Positions 1 through 11,770 of a stretch of 64,000 nucleotides of DNA are shown one piece after another. The DNA is taken from assembly GCA_907163345.1 (NCBI GenBank), contig CAJQUN010000920.1:81798-145797 (forward strand). Direction: 5' to 3'. The DNA comes from Haberlea rhodopensis (taxonomy: Eukaryota > Streptophyta > Magnoliopsida > Lamiales > Gesneriaceae). A program made the translations under genes and the position numbers. Positions within the stretch are counted from its first letter, which is position 1; each line of letters begins with the position of its first letter. Under the pieces are notes generated by a model. That model did no database searches. It worked only from the letters and a program-made list of their open reading frames with translations, and was not told the DNA's origin.

Positions 1-16
1 TGAGAAGTTCCGGGCC

Positions 17-2006
17 ATGGCTGCCATTCACTCAGACCAGAAGATGAACTGGTCTGCAATATTATGTGGAGTTCTACTTGAGACAGTCATCGCCTACAAA
101 CATGCTGTCTGTTTTGCTGTGCCTTTAAGAAAGCTACTGGAGACGATGGACATCGAGCTGGGGAAGCCATCCGCTCTAAGTCCGTTCAAAATTCTCAACT
201 CTAAGGGACTAGCTCTCCTGAAGTCCAAGAGTGCTCCGCCCACTCCTACCGATCTGGTGGCCGTCAAGATTGAGAAAGGAGAAGAACAAGCTGCTGCTCG
301 AAGACCTCGAGTCAAGCGCAAATTAACCATTCAGACCGACTCCGAGGAAACTCAGTCTGCTCCTTCATCACCAGCCAAGCCCCTTCCCAAAAAGCCAAGA
401 ACCCAGATCACCAAGCCACACAAAACCTTACCTCTCAAAACCCTACCCATTTTGCCTCCCACAAAAGCCACCCCTGCACCCCAACCTACAACCCAACCTT
501 CGACAGCTTCAACCACTGCACCCAAAGTGACCATCCGACTCCCTCTGCCATTCCCGTGGTCAAAGGGATTGTTATCACTGAATTGGGAGACTACACCCAA
601 TCAGGGATCAAATCTCCATCTTCCACCGGCAAGGGCAAAGCCATTCTCACTGAACCCCTCTCCTCCAAACCCAAATCTGCCGCGCAAACAGCCATTGACA
701 TCACTATGGAGGAAAGGTCCAGGCGCTCATTGTGGTCTTTGATGAATATGTCGAGTACAGAACGATCAATCACATTGATATGTTCTTCGGCAAGCTGCGA
801 AGACTGCAGAAAATGGAAGAAGAAGTCCTTAAGGGGACAGAGACGGATGATGTGAGAGTCGCGGTGCTTCGCAAAGATCTCTTTCAGGCCAACCATAGAT
901 TCAGACTGGCGAATTTGCACTTGGCCGCTAAGAAAGCAAATTTCGATCCGAGCACTCCAACTGCCAAAGATGATGGTGCTGTTATTGCTCAACTGGAAAT
1001 GGATATTCATGCTCTTCACTTAGCTGTCTGATTTCAACGACAGAAGCTCAGCATATCCACTCAAGTACCCAGCCCGGATCATCCATCTGCAAGCAAGACT
1101 CTGGCAGAACCTTTCATAGAGACTGTTCCCTCTGGAGCAGCAGACCAGACAGCAGATCGAACAGTGGACCAGACAGCAGATCGAATAGCAGATCAGACAG
1201 CGGAGTAGCCAATGACTAATGCTCTGTCTGCTATAGAAAATGAACCCTTGAATGTTTTGTTGGACTCCCCATCAACGTCTATTCCTCTGGGATCATCAGT
1301 CTCCCATGTTCAACTCAGTCCAACCGCCGCACTTACAACAGTTGTCTCACCAGAGTTCGTCGATCAAGATCTGGTGGTGTCCAACGTTGTTGTAGCTTTA
1401 CAGGTTGAGGGGCCTTCGAGACCTAGCACTCCTCCAGAATCATCTGCGAAAGATATGGCGTTCTTAGAAGATTTTTCTTTGGACTTGGTCACCCTGATCC
1501 AGTCCGAAACACGCCAAGCTGCCTTATCTTCACTTATACCGATTACTGAAGAAGCTGATGACACCCTGTCGTCATCTGATCACTCTCCAAGCCGTCTCTC
1601 TGACGCACCTCCATTCTTGGCTAGGACCCTTCAGCACTTATCTGATAACTGCCTATCTCTCTCTCAATGAGTCATAGAGGTTCATCAAAGTCATCGGACC
1701 ACTGTCTTGGATTTTGATTCTTTTAAAGAGAATATGACAGCCAGTATTATCAGCCTTCAGCGAGGACTGAATGATCTGTTCTCTCAGCAAGCTTCTTATA
1801 AAAATAGCCTGAGAAAAGAGCAGATCGAGCTGGCCACTGAAGTCAGAGCATCCATCGCCAATTCCCTTCGTGCTCAAGACACTCGTCTTGACACTATCAG
1901 CGCTCAGCTAGCACAAGTTGTCGATTTTCTTCAAGATATTGCTGCTGACAAAAAGGGGGAAAAGAGAAAAGACTTCAAGCATCAGTCTCAGTCTTCAAGA
2001 AAGTAG
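17..2006 (+). pseudogene. Additional post-pol ORF of SIRE-like Copia, broken
   Basis: A long coding region about 660 codons long lies between the presumed pol and the 3' LTR. The N-terminal part (17 to about 580) has a tryptophan-containing helix-like start and a basic, proline- and lysine-rich stretch. The frame then shifts near 580-720. From 732 one frame runs to the stop at 2006 with internal stops near 1029, 1206 and 1668. It includes a charged segment rich in K, E and R, a short repeat of the type DQTADR (1135-1205), and an apparently coiled C-terminal part. It resembles the extra ORF, sometimes called envelope-like, found in SIRE elements. I see no signal peptide or transmembrane helix, so an envelope role is not supported. 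The function is unknown. Confidence 0.55.
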
Positions 2007-2160
2007 AAGTTTCGTTGCTTAAATCAGACTGTCTGTATATAAGATTTTTGTGATCAATAAAAATCTTCCTTTGTTGATTAAGTCCTTGTTCATTTATTTT
2101 GAACTAAAAACGGGTTAAAAGACTGGATAAAGATTTAGAAGCTAGGTTTTGTCATCATCA

Positions 2161-2174
2161 AAAAGGGGGAATTT
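2161..2174 (+). other. Polypurine tract of the SIRE-like element
   Basis: The purine run AAAAAGGGGGAA sits directly before the LTR start at 2175, the expected position of the plus-strand priming site. Confidence 0.75.
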
Positions 2175-3274
2175 GTTAGTTCCGGATTTTAAAGATGACA
2201 AAATATATCAGACCGGATCGAGAGAAATCAGACTGACCAGATCGATCGCTCAAAACAGATCAAGCTGATATGGTATATCACAAAACAGAACGGATTGATG
2301 GAAATCAGCCTGACCAGATCGAAGCTTCAGATCGATCTCAACTTCTATCAGATCAGAGCAGTCAAGGCTGAATAAAGATTGGTTCTTCAGTCCGAATCAT
2401 TAACGGCTATTTATTGAAGCATTTAATGTTACAATTAATGAAGAAAAAGACCAAGGACTGAAGATTACCATAAAAGGTAAGAAGACAAAGAAGAGCTTAC
2501 CTGACAGTCGCCGAAAACATGAACCAAAACGGCAAGTACCCTAAAGAAGAAGATTGTAGCTTACTCAGAGTTTAAGCAGAGTCAAGAGTTGCATATTAAG
2601 GGAAATAATGTCGTTGGTACATGCAACTATAAAAGGATGCAACAGAAGAGCTCAAGTAGGAGTCTGATCAATCGAAAAACGCACAAGAAAGCAAAACAGC
2701 ACAAGCTTACAAGCTCAGACTTTCTCGAGCTGAAAATCTTCATAAGCACAAGTATATTGTAATATTTGATCATTTAGGATCATTGTGTGCATAGACTAAA
2801 GTCTATCTTGTGTATTCTGTATTGAAATATAGAAGTGAGAAACAATTGTAACTGTCAGACAGAGTGTGTCTGAACAGATCGAGAGACTAGGAGTTTCAGT
2901 CTGGTAGTGAGCTAAATCCAGCTGAATCGGGTTTGTACAACAGGATTGTATAAATCAAAGTCTTCTAGTGGAATCCTTCCTTAATTGGAAGAAGGGGAGA
3001 CGTAGAAGGATTACACCACCTTCGAACTTCCAGAAACATATTCTGTGTTTTATCATTCTGCACTCGTTCTATTATTCAAGCCATCGAGCCGTTCTTACTA
3101 ATTTAAGAACAGACCGTTCCGCACTAAAATATTCAGTGGTCTGTTCTGCAAAAGAGTTGATTAAGAAACAGATTTCTTTCACTAATCCGAAAGAAATCAC
3201 AAGGGATTAATTTTTAATAGGAGTGTTCATTCACCCCCCCCCCCCCCTCTAAACACTCCGGACCGATCCTAACA
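2175..3274 (+). repeat. 3' LTR of the SIRE-like element (1100 bp)
   Basis: It begins TGTTAG and ends CTAACA, a perfect terminal inversion. It contains iterated GACCAGATCGA and CAGATC words in the first 200 bp, and a cytosine homopolymer of about 14 bases near 3235-3247. The segment around 2960-3050 is clearly related to 10150-10230 in the LTR of the protein-less element at 9045, so the two families are relatives. Confidence 0.85.
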
Positions 3275-3275
3275 T

Positions 3276-4634
3276 ATGTTATTTAAGAATAAAGCTCATT
3301 TGCAGTCGGCAGTGAAGGACTTCTCCATACGGGTTGTTAGACGTGAGTACCATGTTATTGAGAGCACGACAAAAATACGGAAAGTAGTTTGTAGACACAA
3401 TTCTACGGTTATGTCATGTGGGTTCGTTCGGAAAGATCATATGTATGAGAAAATTTGTACAACAGACGGTTAAAGATAAATATGGCTTCGAAATCTCATA
3501 TCATAAGACATGGCATGGTTTGAAAGCTGCTCGGGAACAAGTGGGAGTGCTCAGTCACACAATTACCGAAGTATATGTCTCCCCTTAAACAACACAATGA
3601 GGGCACAGTCATTGAGTGGGACCATATTGACACTGACGTACCTAATCAAAAGATCATTAAATATGTTTTTTGGGCGCTCCGGCCGTGCTTAGAAGGTTTC
3701 CGTCATTGTCAAAAAGTGATAAGTGTTGACGGTACATATTTGTATACAAAATTGATGGTAATCAACAGGTTCTGCCTTTGGCTTTCGCGCTTGTAGATGA
3801 AGAGTCACTGTCGTCTTGGAGATGGTTTCTTCATATGCTCTCTAGACACATTCTTAGTGGTTTGGATGGCATATGCCTTATTTCTGACAGACACCAAGGT
3901 ATTCTCCGAGCAGTTCAATGTGAGCCTCAATTTAAGCCCCCCAATGGCTTTCATCGTTTTTTACTAAGACATGTATGCTCTAATTTCAACAAACAATTTA
4001 AAAATGTAATGTTGAAAGATATGTGCTGGAAAGCGGGTACAACTCATCAAACTAGGAAGTTCAACCGATACATAGAACAAATCAAAAGCATCAATGAGGG
4101 AGCATTCAATTACCTTAGTGGAATTGACCAAAGATATGTGCACGACAACCAACTATCGGTAGGGGGCGACCGGAGGATAAGACGGTCAATTAGCTCTGAT
4201 ACTCCAATAGATGCTCACGAAGACATCCCTCCTTTTACAACTGGCACATAGGATGCAGGTGGTGCATCCACATCGCATCGTCCATCATTCCACTATGATG
4301 AAGCATCTTCTGACTACCACGTGCCCCAAACTGCCCACCAGGAAGAGCCGTCCCCATATACTCGTATATACCAGTTCCAACCCAACCATATGGTGGATTA
4401 TCATATATTGATCTAATGCTTGGAGTATCTGGTTCTTCACAATTACGTCCACATTTTGATGTCTCGCATGTTGCATTCTCTTACTTGACTCCACACTATC
4501 ATGATATTGGTGAGTCCAGCGCCAGGATTACACCTGATGAAACACAAACAAATAATGATGGGGAAGCTGAGACATCTAGAAGACCACAAAGACAGATACA
4601 TGGACGTGGTTGTGGGACCGGAGGAAATATTTAG
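3276..4634 (+). pseudogene. MULE (MuDR-type) transposase remnant
   Basis: Fragments in several frames read as one Mutator-like transposase. The N-terminal MuDR domain (3276-3473, starting LFKNKAHLQSAV) is followed by a segment around 3480-3770 that ends in the catalytic-region motif VISVDGTYLYTK. The core with ISDRHQGILRAV is at 3778-4140. A low-complexity H/P/S-rich tail ends at 4634. The DG of VDGTYL and the D of ISDRHQG correspond to known MULE catalytic positions. At least three frame breaks make it non-functional. Its 5' end was cut by the SIRE-like insertion at 3274. No zinc-knuckle domain was recognised. Confidence 0.8.
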
Positions 4635-4639
4635 AGTTT

Positions 4640-5774
4640 CAATAAATAATATTGTATTTTTATGACGGAAATATAAATAAATATTTACGTTTATCTATTG
4701 TTTCAAATAATCTAATCATTTAAAAACTATTTCTCCATGGTTTATAAATTTTGTCCACACATTTAAACTATTTTTAATTTTTAAAATTGTCGTAAATTCT
4801 AACAAATATTTATAAAAAAAAACTCGTTTTTTATAACTCAAATAAAATAAATTTTTATAAATATAATAAAGAAACGTGTTTAGAATCACGTTTCTTGATG
4901 GCTTTTTTTTAAAAAATAAGTTTTGTAAAAAAACATGAATACAAGTCACGTTTCTTCATTTAATTTTAAAAAAAATATTGAAGAATCGTGAATTGGTATC
5001 ACGTTTTTTTAAAAAAGCGCTATTCTAAACCCCGTTCCGTTTCACCTTATTTCCGTAACACCTATCTTAATTACCTTATTTTTCAAAAAATAATTCATTT
5101 TTATTTCATTAATTAATTTAGCCCATTTTTCCTGTCTGCATCTTCACCTACTGTCTCCCTCTTTACATGTCCACAAAAAAACCCTAACATTCAGCAGTTC
5201 TTTCTCCAATCAGCATGAATAACAGTACAGTGGGAAATATAGGAAAACTTGGTACACATCCTTAAGAATTAAAATCCACCAACTATCATTTTTTCCTTAT
5301 TTGCTCAAACAAACTAAATAAACACTACTCCACCTTCTCTCCTATCTTGCATCTATCCCATCAATTCATCAATCTTTACTCCATAAATATTGCTGTCTAC
5401 GAATATATCAATCAAGAAACCCCGATTTTCTTCAAACTCTTCTACTTTAGTGCTGAATTCAATGTTCTATTCTGTGTAACTGTGTTCGAGAAAATCTAGG
5501 TTCTATCTTCATGTCAAATCCCAGCTCTCTGTCATGTTTTATGTGTTTATGCACATGAGTAAATGATTAGTTGATTCATTGTTGCTTGCCCTCTTTCTCG
5601 CTCTGTTTTTAATGATAATATTTGAATTCTGAAACCCTAGAACGAAACTTATTGAAGCTGGTGGTGTTGATCTGGATGCAATATATCTTTAACTTGTTAA
5701 GGAAGCTGATGGGATATTAGCTAAATTGCCTGACTTGATGATTCTTGGTTTCTTGATTAAACTTCTGTTAATTT
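4640..5774. other. AT-rich spacer and LSH upstream region
   Basis: No gene is visible. At 4865-5010 the word CACGTTT, often facing a second AAACGTG or related word, recurs three times, possibly as remains of a MULE end. From about 5040 the DNA becomes CT-rich, and AAACCCTA-type telo-boxes occur near 5178 and 5632. This region probably holds the promoter and 5' UTR of the ALOG gene. A TATA box could not be assigned. Confidence 0.4.
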
Positions 5775-6347
5775 ATGGATTCATCATCTTTTCAAGAAAT
5801 GGAAAACTCCAACTCCGAAAACAGTATCGGCAGCATGAACACCTGCAACACTTCCTCCTCAGCCGGAGATTCGTCATCCGGCTCCACAGTCAGCCGCTAC
5901 GAGAACCAGAAACGCCGAGACTGGAACACATTCGGCCAGTACTTACGAAACCACCGCCCGCCACTCTCTCTTAGCCGCTGCAGCGGCGCGCACGTGCTGG
6001 AATTCCTCCGGTACCTCGACCAGTTCGGTAAAACCAAAGTTCACACCCAAGTCTGCCCTTTCTACGGCCTCCCCAACCCGCCGGGCCCCTGCCCCTGCCC
6101 GCTCCGACAAGCCTGGGGCAGCCTCGACGCACTCATCGGCCGTCTTCGCGCAGCTTACGAGGAAAACGGAGGCAAGACGGAGACAAACCCTTTCGGAAGT
6201 CGAGCTGTACGGCTTTACCTCCGAGAGGTGCGTGATTTACAGTCTAAAGCCAGAGGGGTTAGCTATGAGAAGAAAAAGCGGAAGCGCTCTCAGCGACAGT
6301 TGACCGCGCCGCCGCCATCTGAACCACAACCACCAGGTGAAGGCTAA
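5775..6347 (+). CDS. LSH: ALOG-domain protein, LIGHT-DEPENDENT SHORT HYPOCOTYLS (LSH) family
   Basis: An intact single-exon frame of 190 residues. The N-terminus (1-40) is serine- and asparagine-rich. The ALOG domain spans about 41-165 and starts RYENQKRRDWNTF. It contains the zinc-ribbon insert with H90, C94, C106 and C108, and the highly conserved QAWGSLDALIGRLRAAYEE block. A basic nuclear localisation signal KKKRKR follows at 166-171, then a proline/glutamine-rich tail. ALOG proteins are plant nuclear regulators of meristem and organ-boundary development and of light responses. Length, single exon and domain order fit the family. The RNHRPPLSLSRCSGAHVLEF version resembles the LSH1/3/4 group, but I cannot assign the exact member. 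Another in-frame ATG nine codons downstream is possible; I chose the first. No mutation is seen in the domain. Confidence 0.95.
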   Translation: MDSSSFQEMENSNSENSIGSMNTCNTSSSAGDSSSGSTVSRYENQKRRDWNTFGQYLRNHRPPLSLSRCSGAHVLEFLRYLDQFGKTKVHTQVCPFYGLPNPPGPCPCPLRQAWGSLDALIGRLRAAYEENGGKTETNPFGSRAVRLYLREVRDLQSKARGVSYEKKKRKRSQRQLTAPPPSEPQPPGEG

Positions 6348-8128
6348 TAATTATGAACAGAACTCTAGGTCAAAAAAATCTGCCATCACTGTTGGGCCAA
6401 TTTCCATGATCGTACAATGATCTTTACATTCTGCACTTCCTTTTTAAATCCATCTTAGTGTTGAATTTTCTTTGAGTTTCATCAAGAACTGATGGTAATT
6501 AATCAAGATCTTAGTGGGTTGCTTTCATTGAGCTAAAGCAGTGATAGAAATCATTATCAGCAATTTCAGACAAGTAATAGTGGCTCCTTCTATTTCTCCT
6601 GTTCAACTAAATTTACCAGCTTCATTGTCTGAATAATTAAAACTTGTCACTGTTTGGCGAAGTGATAGTTCAAGAAGAAAGTGTGTTGATAATGGAGTGT
6701 TCCAATTGAAATTTTAGGCAAAAACTTCCACTATTATGAGTTTTTATATATTTTGGATCAAATTTTCAATTCCGTTTATGATACAAGTTTCTAAAAAATT
6801 ACAATATATATTTCTTTCATGGAAATAACAATATTCAAATAGGTATACACTTGAGATGAAAACCCTTTCAGCACATTTAGTTTTAACTTTTAAGAAACTA
6901 AAACAAGAAAAGAAAAAAAAAATTGACACTTTGCAAATATAAGCTAAAATAATGGGCTACTCAAGGGTCCTTTAAACTAATTAATTAATTAAAGAAAGTG
7001 TGTCATCTACTAATTCTAAATCATATTACTATTCAAATGAAAAAATTCAAAGGAAAATTTAAATGTGATGTCACGTAATAAGGATTTTTCTAATGCTAGT
7101 CCTAAATTTTTAGATGTTATCAAATATAGTCATACAAAATTTATTTTTAATAAAAAATAGTGTCATATAGATGTCTTTAACAAATTTTGTCCCACAAAAC
7201 TAATTTTTTTAACAAAAATACTCTCATAGGTTTGATTTTTGATTAAAACAAAAAGTTTGAGACTTGTATTGATTAAAAACAAAAAAATTAAGATTATTTT
7301 TTATTAAAAACAATTTTCCTTCGACTATATTTAATAAGTTGTAACAGTTTTGTAATTTACCCCAAATGCTATTATAGTTAATTTAATAGAAATATATACA
7401 TAAATGTCTAGATTTTGAAAAAAAAAACTCAAAATTTAGGATTTTTTTGCTTGATTATTCGCTACACTCTCGCCTAGAGAAATCTATAGTTAGATCCGAA
7501 GCCACGGAAAAGGACAAAGATAAACTTCAATCTCTTTCTTTTTCCCAACATTTATGACAGTTTTTTCTTCATTAACATGGACTACTATTAAAGTGCGCTT
7601 GACATATTTGAAAAACTTGATAATCTTTTTTCTGAATTATGTACCAATTTGGCCGACAACAAGCATATAACCAGCCAAAACACAGAAAACTACGTACACA
7701 TGGAAATACTTATATACATCCGATTTGTGTATCATTTATATACCAACTCAATATCAAAATATAATATATTTTATATAAAAAGACATAAACTAATATACCA
7801 ATCATTTTAGACCAATCATATTCAATTGCTCTTGAAATCGGGTCGATTTTCCAAAATTACCAAGGATATATTTCAAAATTACCAAGGATATTATTGTGGA
7901 ATACATTTGACGTACAACAAATGTTTACAAATTATCTGTTGCTCCTATAATACATCATAAACTATATACTGGACGAATCTATAACTTTTATTAGAGGATA
8001 AAATATAATCTCATAAAAAGTGAAGGAGCAAAAGGAATTTAAGGATGTCAAAATATAATTTAAGGGGGGAATATACAATTTTTGGGATGCAAATGTAACT
8101 TTTTTTAAAACAAAAATTTTAAGTAATA
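6348..8128. other. Non-coding spacer after LSH
   Basis: The first 200-300 bases probably contain the LSH 3' UTR. The rest is AT-rich with no credible coding frame. Around 7860-7890 a short direct repeat (TTTCAAAATTACCAAGGATAT) occurs twice. I see no complete element. Confidence 0.5.
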
Positions 8129-8130
8129 AT

Positions 8131-8612
8131 TTTTTGGTGTCCGGGCTTGCTCACATTTTCCAGAATTTACATCCTAATAACAAAACTTGCAACGAGGAAA
8201 ACAACCCAGAGAAAAAGTAACTGGTGTACGAAAGTTATAAAAAATAACTAATGCATGAAACTTATGAAAGTAACTGGTGTACGAACCTTATAAAAAATAA
8301 CTGGTGCATGAAACCTATATAAAGTAACTGGTGCACGAAACTTATATAAACTAACAGGTGCACGAACTTATAAAAGTAATTGATACACGAACATATAAAA
8401 GCAACTGGTGCACGGACTTGTAAAATTAAATGCTAAGCTTAACGTGGTAAAATATATGCACCTAGTTTGTTCTTGCATAAGTTACTTTTAGGATTCGTGT
8501 ACCAGCTAATTTTTTTAAGTCTCTGTACAAGTTACTTTTATATGTTCGTGCATCAATATTTTTATAAGTTCGGGCACCAGTTAGTTTAAAATTCGTGCAC
8601 CATTTGGAGAAA
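8131..8612. repeat. Foldback-type repeat, copy 1 (incomplete)
   Basis: It starts with GGTGTCCGGGCTTGCTC and runs into about seven imperfect direct copies of a 25-27 bp unit resembling GTAACTGGTGCACGAAACTT (8218-8428). After a short spacer, the same units appear in reverse complement (8466-8606). The same arrangement with better preserved ends occurs at 27319-28054. The outer inverted repeats are not recognisable here, so this copy is truncated or diverged. Confidence 0.7.
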
Positions 8613-9039
8613 TTTATTCACATAAGTCAGCCAAAAATACAAGTGTGCAACAAAATCCATGGTTGAGATAACTTTATTCACATAAGTCCTTTTTTAACTT
8701 TTGTTTTATTTAAGTCTTTTAGTTTACTAAAATAGCACTACTTTTCATCTCCAACATAATTAGGATTTTAAACCCATGATACACTGTTTCTCTCACCTCA
8801 CTCTCCTTCTTCCCACCACATTTATGCCGCCACACCATCGTCCACTCCGAACACCTGTCGCATCTCCGCCATGAGGCAAGTTTCGTCCCTCAATGTACTT
8901 TGTTTTAGCTGTATGTTCATTCTCAATTTTATGAGTTACTGTGGCTGAATTCTTTTTCAAGAAACGCTGTTTTCATCACCAAAATCCTAAAAATTGGCCT
9001 AGCTGTGAAGAAGTGAGGAGCTAGAGATGTGCTGGTAAG
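8613..9039. other. Non-coding spacer
   Basis: No supported gene. There is a CT-rich stretch near 8790-8880. The last bases before 9040 form the left flank of the nested retrotransposon block. Confidence 0.4.
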
Positions 9040-9044
9040 ATATT

Positions 9045-10638
9045 TGTTGGATCACTTTGTTTTGGTACAATAAAGGAGCACAAACGAAGAGTCAAATCTA
9101 CGCTTACAAAGTCAACCGATATATCCAAAGTACCTCTACCAATGATGATGATGAATTGAGACATTATCAAAAATGGGAAAATTGTTGGATATCAAGTTTT
9201 GATATATAGCTACTGAGCAGACTACCGAGGAGTGTAATCTACCGACCACAATAAGTAATGGGTTAAGTCTGCTGATGAGTTGAACATAAGTCTACCATAG
9301 TCTACCGACTACATAAACACTCATCAGTCGAGTTAATCTACCGATACCGATGAAGTGTAGTCTGCTGACTACTACTACTCTACCGACTAAAGAAGAAATG
9401 TTTTGTGGAACAAAACATTACCGATGAAGAAGCATCAATAGAGTATTTCAAATGTTCTCTGTACTGGTCAACTAGTTGTTATAAGCTGTAAGGGGAAACT
9501 TGTAGATTTGTAGGAGCGCATTAAATGCTCAAGTACTATTTTTGGCTAAAGACGAAAATGCATTTAATGCTGATCAGTATGGACTCTGGTATCTGCAGAT
9601 ATCATCGTTGCATCATTCAAGTATAAAAGACCCAGATCCAAGAACATTTGAAATGATGTAAAGGATGTTGGGGATGCACAAGATGCAGAGATGCACGATG
9701 ATGCACATGAGAGGAAATGTGAATGATATACTCTTCAATGAACAATCATTAAGCATTTCAGAATCTGTGGCAACCATTTGAAAGAGCTTAAGGAAGATAA
9801 AGCTCATATTCATACCGCTTTAATGCCATATCAATTCCATAAAGAAGCAGTTCCAGGCACCGAGTCAATGGCAGATCAGATCTTCAAAGAGATCATCAGT
9901 GCCGTGATTTTGCAACACTTTGCAAAATCATTTCTCTCACTCTTTACATTATTTGTTATGCTTTAAGTGTCTAAATAGAGTGAAGCTTGGTTGCTTTATT
10001 GTAATTTGTGACTGTGTATCAAACTGATTTGTGTAGATCCAAGCTGTAAAAGTGACCTCAGCTGCGGAGTTGCTAGGAGTTTCAGTCTATGTGCGTAAAT
10101 CTAGGATTGAATAGGGTTGTACAATGAGATTGTTTTACTCAAAGTCTTCTAGTGGATCCTTCCTACAAATGGAGAATGGGAGATGTAGAAGCGTTGTGCT
10201 TCGAACTTCCAGAAACAAACATTGCATCGTTTATTTTGTGCATTTACTTACTACACATATTAATTGTTGGTGTCTACTCAGGAGACTATAGACATATTGC
10301 TTGCCAGTAGACATCGGGTTATTCTTTGCCCAGTAGACGTTGTCTACTGTATTCAGTTCAGCAGATCTCGTCTACTGTGATCATTTCAGTAGTCTACTGT
10401 ATTCTTCATTAGTCCGGTAGACCTTGTCTAAAGTTGTTATTTGTCCAGTAGACTATCGCCATCAACTCAACTTATTCGCTGTTCCAGTCGAGTTCTTTCC
10501 GCACTTACTCGGTTACTCGACTGAGCAGTCTTTAAACAAGAAATCAGCTTTTGGTTGGTAACACGACCAAAGCATATTTTATAAGTAGAGTCGGTGCAGA
10601 TATATAACCCCCTTCTATCTGCACACCCGATCCTAACA
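9045..10638 (+). repeat. 5' LTR of the protein-less Copia (1594 bp)
   Basis: It begins TGTTGGATCAC and ends GATCCTAACA. A second purine-tract-like word followed by TGTTGGATATC lies inside the LTR near 9170-9190, apparently a duplicated LTR edge. Dense GTCTACTG/CAGTAGAC words occupy 10260-10455. The LTR contains no real ORF. Confidence 0.88.
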
Positions 10639-10640
10639 AG

Positions 10641-10654
10641 TGATATCAGAGCCA
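10641..10654 (+). other. Primer binding site (initiator tRNA-Met type)
   Basis: TGATATCAGAGCC begins two bases after the LTR. It differs by one base from the TGGTATCAGAGCC site used by Copia elements and seen at 43261 in this window. Confidence 0.75.
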
Positions 10655-11754
10655 GGTTTTCTTGTTTAATAGAATACTCGATCTGATGGCTTCAGATTTG
10701 TGCAGTATTCCACTTGCTTTCATTTGAAAATATTTTTTGTGGAATATTATTTTGCAGACACTATGATTTCATCAGTGGAGTTTGAGCTTCAGCAGACTAT
10801 GTCTTCTGAGAAGCTCCACCGATGAATAGTTCTTGATCAGTAGATATTTTTCCTGATCTCAACAGAAGATGGATTGGGGAAGTTATCTACTCTACCAACG
10901 CTTAATGGCTTTATCTTTCTATCAAGAACCATCATCTGACTTTATTGCATCTATTCTACCGACATCAATTTTTCATTAGTCAAGCTGTGGACAACGACCA
11001 GAACAAATGATGTGCTCATTGACAAAGTCAACCGATGATCATTCTAGGTCAATTGATCAGACTCCGTAACATGTTGGGCCTTATTATTATCAGATAAGGA
11101 ACCATCAGCTGAGGGAGAATACCAGCTGAGGAGGAACAAGAACAAAATCAGATCAGGAGAATTTTGCTAATCAGATGATATATTTTGCACATTTTTGAAG
11201 AAATGTTCAAGTAGTTCATTTATTTTGAAAATACTTTCTGGAACTTAGATTCATTTATTTTGAACTAAGTATTTGATGCTTCCGTTCATTTATTAAATGT
11301 CGACCTCTACCAACTCCATCAAATGAGAAGTTCATTTATTTTGAACATTATCTCGCAATAAGTCAACCGATGTACCCAACATAACAAATCAGAGAAACGA
11401 TTATTTGAGGGGGAACATCTGTTGCAGGTGAAGAAGATCAGCTGAGCATACTATATCTATTTTAGAAATCTCGAAATTCAGTTCATTTATTTTGAACTCG
11501 ACTTCAGACAGCAGACCTCTTTACTTGGAGCAATAGACGTTGAGCAGTAGACTCAGCCAATAGGCGTCGACCAGTGGAATTCAAACCAGAAGAGAATCCC
11601 TACTAGGGTCTATTGGAACCTTAGCAAGTGGACTACCCTGCTGCATTGAAACACATCAGCCGAACAACTATCAGTAGAGCTTATTGCTCTTAGTCAGTAC
11701 CGATTGTCCACGTCTTCCAATCAAACTATCAGTAGAGCTTATGCTTTGTTAGTA
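10655..11754 (+). other. Non-coding interior with iterated TTCATTTATTTTGAA motif
   Basis: No gag or pol motif is present in any frame. The word TTCATTTATTTTGAA or a close variant recurs at about 11216, 11249, 11334 and 11481, with a shortened copy near 11285. The same word occurs once just before the 3' LTR of the SIRE-like element (about 2091). Confidence 0.7.
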
Positions 11755-11770
11755 CCAAAAATGGGGAAAT
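11755..11770 (+). other. Polypurine tract of the protein-less Copia
   Basis: AAAAATGGGGAAAT immediately precedes the LTR start TGTTGGATCAC at 11771. Confidence 0.75.

Larger units (their letters stand above)
1..3274 (+). mobile_element. 3' end of a SIRE-like Ty1/Copia retrotransposon
   Basis: The window opens inside the element. Seen directly: a coding region without RT or integrase motifs (17-2006), a purine tract ending just before 2175, and one LTR with TGTTAG...CTAACA ends. A coding frame between pol and the 3' LTR is known for the SIRE/Maximus lineage of Copia, so I infer that lineage. The element ends inside a MULE transposase frame, so it inserted into an older transposon. The 5' LTR and pol are outside the window, so the target duplication (candidate TATGT at 3275-3279) cannot be confirmed. 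Confidence 0.75.

Noticed and set aside
94..1019. Minus-strand open frames opposite the SIRE-like coding region
   Set aside because: They are antisense to a coding frame recognisable on the plus strand and have no family match.
17..2006. Envelope protein in the SIRE-like element
   Set aside because: No signal peptide, transmembrane segment or cleavage motif is visible; it is described only as an additional ORF.
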